NCBI GenBank assembly: GCA_021018815.1
Contig: JAITYX010000058.1
Span: 2,311,001 to 2,375,000, forward strand
DNA from: Talinum fruticosum
Taxonomy: Eukaryota; Streptophyta; Magnoliopsida; Caryophyllales; Talinaceae
Direction of reading: 5' to 3'
DNA length: 64,000 nt
Part shown: piece by piece, positions 55,961 through 64,000 of the stretch
Layout of the letters: the number at the start of each line of letters is the position of its first letter
How positions within the stretch are numbered: position 1 is the first letter of the stretch
Made by a program: the position numbers and the translations under genes
Notes under the pieces: model-generated
Seen by the model: the letters and a program-made list of their open reading frames with translations, nothing else
Databases searched by the model: none
Told to the model about the DNA's origin: nothing

Positions 55961-57660
55961 ATCCGAACGTCCTAAAGAAGAAGACTCAATCTTTAAACGA
56001 CTTTAAAAGTTAAAAGTTGACATTTTAATTTTGCGGCTCACATGTGCTGCCCAAAAACATGGGCATGCTTTGATTAACGCACTAAGCAAGATCGAGGTCT
56101 CTCTTACAACCATTCTAGAGGAAGTAGTAAGATTAGTTAATAGTGGGGACGGAACCATTATTTTTTATCGAAAGGATCTCCCTAAAGAAGGCGTTGCACG
56201 TAACAATGCCCTCTATTTAACTATAACTTGCATGAACAAGTTCGTTCGTTAACCTTGTTAGATAATGGATCGGATGTGAATGTTCGTCCCTAGAGGACTC
56301 GCTAAAAGGTTATGAATTAAAGAGCAATAACTTTCTAAATAGACTATTCATCTCCAAGCTTACAACAATCCTAAGAGAACAGTCTCGAGAACACCGACCT
56401 TACCAATCAATGTAGGGCTAATAGAAAATTGAATTCTAAGTCCTGGATATCCAAGCTACATTCAAACTACTCCTAAAATGCCCTTGGTTGAGTGATCATC
56501 AAGTAGTGCCCTCTACACTCGCATTAGAAAGTTAAGATAATCATTAAAGGTCAATTTGTAACTATCAATGCGGACAATCATTGTGCTACCATCACCTCTA
56601 GGGAATCCATAGTTGAGATCGAGCATGATGCCAACGATGAGGAGCTATAGGGATTTGAGATCGTTTCTGCCTTAGATAAGGATGAAGCACATCTTAACTT
56701 TAATCCTTATTTCCACCATAGCGTCCACTCGATGTCTGAGGAAGAAGGGGCACTTTCCATGTCTAGCTATAGGTAGAAGGGCATACTACCCTATATCTTT
56801 CCACCCCTTGAACCCACTAACAACTACAAATTTGGGCTAGGCTATCAACCTACTACTAAGAAAGTAGCCCAAGCCAAGTGTGTAGTCTAGACTAGAAGGA
56901 CTCGCACCTCACACTATCTCGCTTTATTAAGCCCTTTCCGCTTTATTAAGCCCTTTCCCTTTACTTTAAAAGGGCAATTCTTGAGAGAAAGAGACGACTT
57001 TCCCTACTATGGTTTTCCTAAGCCATATTATATCAAAGAGAAAGGCCTTTTAGTACCTGGTTTGGAGATTCTTAATGACTATTGTATATTAGAGAAGGAG
57101 GCACCCTACCTCTTCGAAGAGGGATAATCCACATCAAACCGGACCAACCTGGTCGGGAATAACATCTTCGATTATTCTGCCAAGACAAGAACCTTGAAGG
57201 GAATTCGGTCTCGGTACTATCACGAGCCATGTCGCACCCGCAGTGTGAACCATCCAGATTCATCACCGACACCGACAATGAATGGTCCAAGCACGTTAGT
57301 TGGATTGACACCGAGGAGGGTCAAGAATTCGCCATTAGCTTAGGAGTGCATCCCTTTCCTTGGTCTAGTGCTAGGGCTTTTATTTCCCCTCATGTTGCTC
57401 CTAGTTCTTTTTCTAATTTTGTTGTTCTTAATTCCGCATCCTTTGGTTCTATATCCGATGTACTCGTTTCTTCATTTAATAAAGTGAACCTTTCTGTTTA
57501 CACTTTGCCTCATCTTGTTTTCAATTGTTTTGCTTCTAATGATGAACAAGAAATCCCTAAAGAATTAATAAAAGCTATGGAAGATCATGAAAATCACTCA
57601 CCAATAATAAAGGAAACAATAACAGTTAATCTAGGATCCGTCGATCAACCCTAAGAGGTC
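55961..57660 (+). pseudogene. Protease and linker, gypsy copy D
   Basis: 56031-56252 reads HALINALSKIEVSLTTILEE and DGTIIFYRKDLPKEGV. The protease centre at about 56258-56285 is LLDNGSDVNV in the shifted frame, DNG rather than DSG. The 141-codon frame 57229-57654 (DTEEGQEFAISLGVHPFPWS, DEQEIPKELIKAMEDHENHS, ETITVNLGSVDQP) is the linker to RT, the best-preserved in the family. The middle part 56300-57220 is stop-rich; CCGCTTTATTAAGCCCTTT is duplicated at 56938-56960. Confidence 0.7.
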
Positions 57661-58655
57661 AAGATCGAGAAAACATTGGATCCAGAAGAGTAGAAGTAAT
57701 TCATTTCGCTCTTTACAAAGTTCATAGATGTCTTTGCATGGTCCTACAAAGACATGCTAGGGATAGATCCAAATATAGTAGAACATAAAATTCCACTTTA
57801 TAAAGACACTAAGACAGTGAAGTAGATGCTAAGAAGGATGAAACCTAAGTGTGCATTGAAAATTAAGGAAGAGGTTTACAAACAATTAGAGGTTGGGTTG
57901 ATCAAGGTAGTACACTATCCTAAGTGTGTAGTAAATATAGTACCGGTTCTAAAGAAGGACGACATGGTTTGGATTTGCGTCGACTTCGGAGATCTAAATA
58001 AAGCAAGTCCTAAGGACGATATCTCGTTGCCCCATATCGACATCCTTGTAGATAATACTACAGGTCGTGCTTTGCTTTCGTTCATGGACGGCTATGTTGG
58101 GTACAATCAAGTGAAGATGGCTAAATAGGACATGGAGAAGATGACCTTTATGACTTAATGGCGACATTTGGGCTCAAGAATGTCGGTGCAACCTATCATG
58201 GGACACCTACAATGTTATTTCATGACATAATCCACAAGGAAGCCGAAGTTTATGTGGCCGACATGATCATAAAGTCCAAAGATAGGGTAGGGCACCTATC
58301 CAGCCTCGTAAAGTTCTTCCGAGACCGAGAAAATACAATATGAACCTTAACCCTCAAAAGTGCGCCTTCGGGGTGAGTTTAGGTAAACTGTTAGGCTATG
58401 TTGTCTGTCTTAGAGGAATAGAAGTTGATCTATCCAAGATCAAATCTATTATGGAGATTGCGCCGCTGAAAACGAGAAAAGGAGATATGGGGTTTCCTAG
58501 GACACTTATAGTACGATGAGTCGTTTCATATCAAAATTGACTGTCGTCTCGTGAACCCATTTTCAAGAAATTGAAGAAAGGATATGACCCTATTTAGAAT
58601 ACCGAGTGCCAACAAGCATTCGAAAAGGTTAAGGAGTATCTTGCTAACCTTCCAG
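57661..58655 (+). pseudogene. Reverse transcriptase, gypsy copy D
   Basis: 57826-58128 is open: MLRRMKPKCALKIKEEVYKQ, LIKVVHYPKCVVNIVPVLKK, VWICVDFGDLNKASPKDD, LPHIDILVDNTTGRALLSF and DGYVGYNQVK. A stop and frame change follow, then FGLKNVGATYHGTPTMLF and EAEVYVADMIIKSKDRVG (58158-58343). The catalytic YVDD reads YVAD, so one of the two catalytic Asp residues is lost. Homology ends at about 58655. Confidence 0.85.
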
Positions 58656-58950
58656 TGCTAGTTCATATAGAGCGACGAAGTCATCCAGCGCACGTCTACC
58701 TATTAGAAATGTCTAATATCGACCAAACCAGTTGGTATCATAACATCTATTAGTATCTCGGATAAACAAAAATACCTATTAGACTCCACGCCCGGAGCCC
58801 AATGAGCAATCGGGATGTTGGCAACCCAATTTTTAATTAATCAAGGGCAAATCGTAGAAAGAAAACCAACATATGTATTAGCTTACTTTGTGTCAACCAA
58901 CATGAAACAAAGGGCATCATGGATAAGATTCATGGTGGGGAATGTGGATC
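58656..58950 (+). pseudogene. Pre-integrase segment joined to RT, gypsy copy D
   Basis: Reads HIERRSHPAHVYLLEMSN, matching 9880-9930 in copy B. Both RNase H domains (about 870 bp; 9010-9878 in B) are absent between RT and this point. Confidence 0.7.
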
Positions 58951-59995
58951 TCATATGAATGGAAAGATGTTGGTTCGGAAGATTCGGAGACTTTGATATT
59001 ACTGGTCAACCATGGTGGTAGACTGTTATGAGTTTGTCATAAGTGTCAAGCGTATGCAAATTTACAGCACCAACTACTATCGTTTCTCACAACACTAGCA
59101 TCACCCTAGTCATTCTCAGCTTGGGGAATTGATATTATTAGAAAAGTGACCCGTACAGGAATAGGTGGTCATGAATTTGTATTAGTAGCAATTGACTACT
59201 TCACCAAGTGGGTAGAAGCGACCTCTTATTCAACCCTAACATAAAGTAGGTAGCTAAGTTCATTAACTGGAACATCATTTGTCGTTATGGGGTACCCCAT
59301 GACTTAATTAGTGACCATGGTAGTCACTTCAAGAAGAAAGTAGCAGACTTGCTGCATAAATACAAGATCAAGTAGCATAAGTCTTCTCTCCTTATTGTCC
59401 TCGGACCAATGGAGCAGATCAAGGTCGCCAATAATAACATTTGTACAATAGTGAAGAAGATGGCTGTCAGCTATAAGAATTGGCATGACAAGTTGCCCTT
59501 TGCTTTATGGGGCTATAGAACCTTCATTAAGACCTCTATAGGAGCAATACCTTACTCGCTAGTATAAGGCAAGGAAGAAACCCTTCCAATAGAGATTATC
59601 ATTCTTTCATTAAGAATTATCACATGAAAGTCTTATTCTTGAAGTAGAGTGGGCTAAAGCACGCTACGAACAGTTAGTATTGTTGGACAAGAGGCACCTC
59701 AACGCCCTATATAAATGTCCAAATATACCAAGCATGTATATCACAGGCATTTGGCAAGAGAGTGAAGCCTCAAAATCTACAAATTAGAGACGTCGTCCTG
59801 AAGGAGATTGGACCACCAATCAAAGACCCGCGAGCAAAATATAGACCTAATTGGCAAGGTCCATATGTGCTTTGTCGGATATTGCCAGGCATAGCAGTGA
59901 AATTAACTAATTTGGTTCGTGAAGAGGTCTTTTAGTATACAAATCTAGATGACCTTATAAAATATTACGTTTAGCACAATCCTATACGATGGGCC
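58951..59995 (+). pseudogene. Integrase, gypsy copy D
   Basis: Frames across 58951-59980 show a zinc region (VVDCYEFVI), VLVAIDYFTKWVEATSYS-like (first Asp, about 59196), ISDHGSHFKKK (second Asp, about 59310), the NGADQ/GRQ region where the Glu should be (about 59410, lost), and a well-kept C-terminus: RVKPQNLQIRDVVLKEIG, PPIKDPRAKYRPNWQGPY, LPGIAVKLTNL and YTNLDDLIKYYV. Many stops upstream of 59700. Confidence 0.78.
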
Positions 59996-60480
59996 AAGCT
60001 TTGCTCAACTAGGCCAAGCTATGGCAGAGCGTCAACCACGACCCGGAAAACGATGGGCTTGCCAAGCCAAAATAATTTCCCCTTAGTTCTCATCTCTAAA
60101 ACGACTCATTTTGATTGTCCAACCAAATGGTCTTTTTATTTTTACTTTTTTGGATAAATTACTTATACGGTCCAATTGTGTAATCCATTCTTTAATTTTT
60201 TTCATTAATTTTAAAGGCGGTCCAATTTATTTATACCTCTAGGTGAGGTACAAAATAAAATATTTAAAGTATTGGATAATACTTACTTTTATTCAATAAA
60301 AGGTAAGCCTACTACTTACTTGAATACATAGCTAACAAAAGGGAAATAAAACAAGCACACTACTTGTGAAAAATAAATTGTTCTAAAGAGGTAATACTAA
60401 TATGTCTAAATGCTCGATTCCTTACTAAAAATTCTATCTAAAGAATTAAACCATGGTCCATCTTTACTTTCTTTCCTTTG
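59996..60480 (+). other. Downstream spacer, gypsy copy D
   Basis: Non-coding and colinear with 12546-13015 of copy B. The block 60250-60375 is highly conserved. Ends TTTCTTTCCTTTG at the copia 4 insertion; copy B reads TTTCTTTCCTTTAGGATCG. Confidence 0.65.
60286..60302. terminator. Two-way poly(A) signal, copy D
   Basis: CTTTTATTCAATAAAAG, with AATAAA on both strands as at 12829-12845. The central base differs but both hexamers are intact. Confidence 0.5.
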
Positions 60481-60835
60481 TGAAGGTTTGCTCTTAGAGA
60501 GTAAAAGTCACCCTAGAGGAGGGTGAATAGGGTGATGAGGAAACTTGCTTGAATTTAAAATAGATATGAATATGAGGTGAGCGTGAAGCAAGGTTAAACT
60601 TAGAAAAGCATAAAATCATATTTCAGTAAGTAGTGAAGAGACAGATTAAATGGCATTCTGAAACTATCCGAGTCTAGAATGTACTTAGAAAAGTGATAAC
60701 TCAAAAATACGTGGAAACCCTCGTGGGGCAGAAAACCACGGACCGTGCTAATCCAAGCACGAATTCGAATCCACTATTTTGAGTCCACAAAATACAATAG
60801 ACTCGACTTGACCTGAGTTGCTCCCTTAGACAACT
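60481..60835 (-). repeat. Truncated 3' LTR of copia 4
   Basis: TGAAGGTTTGCTCTTAG to CTCCCTTAGACAACT, then the match to other LTRs stops. The TATA region and CNGTTR cluster are missing. Confidence 0.85.
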
Positions 60836-61189
60836 ATGCTCAGAAAATACAGTTTTGTTAGTGATATTGCAAATATGCTCGGAAAATAACTTCGATTTCA
60901 TAGCAAGAGCTATCATATCATAGCAAAAGCAGATAGATGCATTATCGTAAATAACATATCGGAGCGAGAAACTTGAGATTATTAATGAAATGCAGTAATT
61001 CATTAATTTAACGGAAAGAAATATTTACACAAGGTGAGAGAGACTCCCCTAAACAAGACAACAAATTTTTTTCTATCTATTCTACCTCTTGCCTTTCAGC
61101 AAAAAACAAAAAAACGGGAAGAATACAACAAGAAGTACATATTTGATGTCCGGACAAAAAAATGAAACACTATAAATAAAAGACAAAGA

Positions 61190-62732
61190 AATTAAGGAGG
61201 GGATGGGTTAGTCCGAGTTGAGGAGGAAGGACGAGTGGCCGACCCGGAACTAGGTCTTCTAGAGGCTCGTCCTCTTGGAACCGCACGACCGGAGGGGTGT
61301 GCTCAAGTTGACCTACTGCTGACTCGTCCTTCATCAGCGAGGTTCTTCTTACCACTCGACTCGCTGTCCGAGCCGATCACTTCGGTTACGCTTTAGGAGC
61401 ACTCGGACCCTCGGTTGTTGCTCCTTGTACTTCTTAGTCTCCTTGGCCTTCGGCTCACCATGCTTAGAAAGAGCTGCATCAGCCGCGAGCTCTTCGCTTC
61501 TTCTTGATCTTCTTCTTCACCCTCTCCTCTCGTCGGAGGAGGACTTGGCGAGGCTCGAGGATTCCTCGAAAGTGTCCGAGTCTCCTTGATCCTGAACTGC
61601 CTTGGATCGTCTCTCTTGAAGAAGCTCAATTAGCTCCCTCTGCTCATTTACCGAGCATTCATCTCGAGGAGCACGTCCTGTTGCTCTTGGAGTTGAGATT
61701 GGGCGGTTTTCTGGTTGATGGTCATAGACTGGAAGACAGTCTTCAATGACCGGAGGAGGTCCTTGAGTTTGAAGGCCACGAGAGGAGCTTTTGTCCATGA
61801 AAGCAATGGAAAAAATGGAAGAGAGAGTTTTAAAAGCATCCGAGGTGGAGGCACCTCCAGGTGGAGCAGGAAGAGAAAGAGGGGCACCTTTCCGAGTCCG
61901 AGGTGGAGAAGGTGGCCTCGGCTTTAACTATGAACCCGGACACCGGGTTAGGTTTCCTGGTATCCGTACCCCGAAGTTCCTTTTTTCCAACTACAATGGT
62001 GACCTCGAAACGGCTTTCAAATTCGAGGGAAGAGGAACTTTGAATTGTTTAAAAATGAGAGAGAGAGAGAACCAAATAGGAGAGGGGTGTTCTTCTTGTT
62101 TTGAGTTTGAGCTGGCACAGCTGCCATTTGCTCAATAATAGCAAGAAAGAAGTCTAATTCGTAGCCCTCTAGAATATCAAAGAGTGCTTTGAGGTGCTTG
62201 GAGTTGGGGTTCTCCTTGTTAGAGTGTTGTGAGAAGAAAGTTCTCATCAAGCAAGAAACACGGAAGACGGGCTTCTAACTTTAGCTGAGTCACGTAAAAA
62301 TTTTTGCGTGACCTAGGGAACTCTTTTGCATACTTTTCAAAAAAGTCCTCAACGACTTCATTGAAAGGAATTGGATTGTTGTTTAAGAAGAGAGAGGATA
62401 CTTTGAACAAACGATGGAGGAGGGAAGTATTGATTCGAACAGTTATGTTCGAACTATGGAGGTGAAAATACCTTCGGAGCTGGAAAGATGAGTGTAGAAC
62501 TCGAAACGAGTTCAGGATAGATGAACTCGCTGAAGCAAAGAAAATTGTAGACCCTGGTCGATCGTATATGAGGTAACCATGAAAATTTTGTGGTTGGGAA
62601 GAATTTATCATCCAGCAGCAAGATGCTCTGGGTGACAAGAGGTGTAGAATTTGAGGGGCCTTCTAGGCTTTTAGTGCGTGGTTTCTTGGTGGCAGAACCA
62701 AGAAAATCAGGATGAGAACCTCTTTTTGGCAT
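61190..62732 (-). pseudogene. Envelope-position ORF, copia 4
   Basis: The clearest copy of this ORF. From ATG 62732: MPKRGSHPDFLG, basic ATKKPRTK, LVTQSILLLDDKFFPTTKF, NFLCFSEFIYPELVSS. A frame change at about 62500 continues with NITVRINTSLLHRLFKVSSL, NNNPIPFNEVVEDFFEKY and NFYVTQLKLEARLPCFLLDE (to 62219). Then NSKHLKALFDILEGYELDFF (62250-62150), a Pro-rich region, LKTVFQSMTINQKTAQSQLQ and EQQDVLLEM (61770-61650), and a Ser/Glu-rich tail. The block order is the same in all four copies. Confidence 0.65.
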
Positions 62733-62990
62733 TTTGATGTGAAAAGAGAGAGTAGGTAAGCTTGAGAGAGAGTAGGAGAGAAGAAGACTCGAAGAGAGTG
62801 AAAGATAAAAAGAAAAAGAAGTAGAAGAAGAATGAGATTGAGAGCAACATAGCTTACTTGAGATGTTCTTCATGAAGTTTAAGAACGCTCGTGTGTCGCT
62901 TTTAGTCACCGAGATCGTGGTCACGAGGATTTGATTTCGAGAGAGAGAGTAAGCGTAGAGTAAAGTAAAGAAATGAAGGAGAATAAGCGC

Positions 62991-62998
62991 TATTTATA
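62991..62998 (-). promoter_or_regulatory. TATA box upstream of the envelope-position ORF, copia 4
   Basis: TATAAATAGCGC on the - strand (complement of GCGCTATTTATA), about 260 bp upstream of the ATG at 62732. Followed downstream by a CT-rich leader (complement of GAGAGAGAGAGT). Confidence 0.5.
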
Positions 62999-63385
62999 AG
63001 AAAAATAAACGTCCTTCGGCATCCGTTCGACTCATCTCTTTCAAGCAATCACCTCGGACCAGTGTGACTGTTCTCTTCTTCAACGGCTAGAAATCCAGCA
63101 GTTTGTTTCCCAACGACTAGTTGTATGATCATGGCACGCGAGAGAGAGAGAGAAAAGAAAGATTTTGAAGACAAATTCGAAATTCTCCACTTGTCTAGAG
63201 ATGATTTCGTAAGTTTGATGTCCATTTTCTCAAAGTTTGAGTCTCACTCGGCTAGGTTTCGAGTGACTCGAAACTGGAAATAAATAATAACTATCGGCTC
63301 AATATCACTGAATCAAGTGAGCTAATGGTTATTTAAGACATAAAATCACATAACACATAATCATGCAATAAAAATTTTCACATAG
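62999..63385 (-). other. Intergenic region between pol and extra ORF, copia 4
   Basis: Equivalent to 29327-29711. Contains CCGTTCGAC and AACGGC motifs and a GAGAGAGAGAGAGA tract (63141-63154). Non-coding. Confidence 0.45.
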
Positions 63386-64000
63386 ACAAGCAAATAATTA
63401 TGCATTTAACATACCAAGCTCATTCCCGATAAAACAAAACCGATCTTCACTAAGAGGATTAGTAAAGATATCAGCTAATTGAAGATTTGTAGGAATGAAT
63501 TCGAGTTCAATATCACCTTTCTCATAATGGTCTCTTAAGAAATGATACCGACCTCAATGTGTTTCGTTTTGAGTGCTTGAATCGGATTTTTGGATGCTGA
63601 TTGCACTCGATTATCACACTTTATTGGCAGTAATTTGAAAGAAAGTCCACGATCTCTCAAGTGTTGCTTTATCCACAAAATCTGAGCACATCATGCTCCA
63701 ACTGCAATATACTCAACTTTGGCAGTTGATAAAGCTACCGAGTTTTACTTTTTTTAGTGCCAAGATATTAAGGATTAACCCAGAAATTGGCACGCTCCCG
63801 AAGTGCTCTTTCTATCAACTTTGTATCCAGCGTAATCAGCATCCGAGTATCCAGTGAGAGTCGGTTATAAGTCTCTAGAGTACCGTAGACCTAAATTCCG
63901 AGTCCCCGCAAGATATCTCGAATATTCTCTTCACCGTAGTGAGATGTGATTCTTTTGGACTAGGTTGGAATCTTGCACATAAACAGACACTAAACATTAT
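63386..64000 (-). pseudogene. RNase H (C-terminal pol), copia 4, partial
   Basis: The pol end reads FTNPLSEDRFCFIGNELGML on the - strand (63470-63410), then HIEVRYHFLRDHYEKGDIEL-like upstream, and SGYSDADYAGYKVDRKSTS-like with shifts at 63870-63800. Runs off the window edge. Several stops. Confidence 0.75.

Larger units (their letters stand above)
52969..60480 (+). mobile_element. Ty3/gypsy copy D, no LTR, RNase H block deleted
   Basis: Begins inside the leader (TTGCATTACACATCCCGCG matches 3388 onward in copy B). It contains the tandem repeat, gag with a deletion, protease, RT, then integrase joined directly to RT sequence, and the 3' spacer to 60480, where copia 4 is inserted. Neither LTR is present. 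The leader 52969-53649 and 54016-54500 is non-coding. Confidence 0.8.
60481..64000 (-). mobile_element. Ty1/copia element copia 4, continues past the window
   Basis: Same family and direction as copia 1-3. The left LTR is only its first 355 bp (60481-60835), then sequence equivalent to the internal 3' region (27090-27300), so most of the 3' LTR and the PPT are deleted. The extra ORF, its promoter region and the end of pol (RNase H) follow to the window edge. Confidence 0.85.

Noticed and set aside
1..64000. Search for host single-copy genes or an integrated plant pararetrovirus
   Set aside because: All RT segments have clear Ty3/gypsy (Tat) or Ty1/copia (SIRE) context with LTR, PBS and integrase; no movement or coat protein and no unrelated intact ORF were seen.

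Overview
This window is plant nuclear repeat DNA. It consists almost entirely of nested and truncated LTR retrotransposons, with no host gene, tRNA, rRNA or CRISPR array that I can support. The plant assignment rests on element lineages known from seed-plant genomes: a Ty3/gypsy family of the Tat/Ogre-Retand type and a Ty1/copia family of the SIRE type. I cannot name the species.

The gypsy family is on the + strand. It has LTRs of about 2.0 kb (TGTAGA...TCTATA), a primer-binding site resembling the tRNA-Arg 3' end, a long leader carrying a short tandem repeat, then gag, protease, RT, RNase H plus a second (archaeal-like) RNase H, and integrase. An antisense ORF lies downstream of pol. Five copies are visible. 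A (1-1128) is a leader/gag fragment. B (1262-about 14730) is the most complete. B' (about 14801-20188) is LTR, leader and part of gag. C (20189-37813) is split by a copia insertion and broken off after the protease. D (about 52969-60480) lacks an LTR and lacks the RNase H block. All carry stops and frameshifts.

The copia family is on the - strand. It has LTRs of about 1.5 kb (TGAAG...CTTCA), a tRNA-iMet PBS, gag-protease-integrase-RT-RNase H, and an additional ORF between pol and the 3' LTR, where SIRE elements carry an envelope-like gene. Copia 1 (25538-36354) is full length with both LTRs and a 5-bp target duplication. Copia 2 (37814-45424), copia 3 (45425-about 52968) and copia 4 (60481 to the window end) are partial. 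Three solo LTRs lie at 10157-11552, 14859-16396 and 51298-52519.

Most notable observations: (i) the two LTRs of copia 1 differ mainly by CAG versus CGAG/CGA discrepancies, and the same discrepancy breaks the gag zinc knuckle and the PBS, so many apparent frameshifts may be consensus errors at CHG sites; (ii) the extra copia ORF is present in all four copies and is preceded by its own TATA box in three, in an intergenic segment of about 400 bp; (iii) the copia LTRs carry an array of MYB-type CNGTTR motifs just upstream of the TATA box; (iv) in both gypsy copies that reach this point, a near-palindromic AATAAA signal readable on both strands lies 3' of pol, and in copy B it sits between pol and the convergent antisense ORF.
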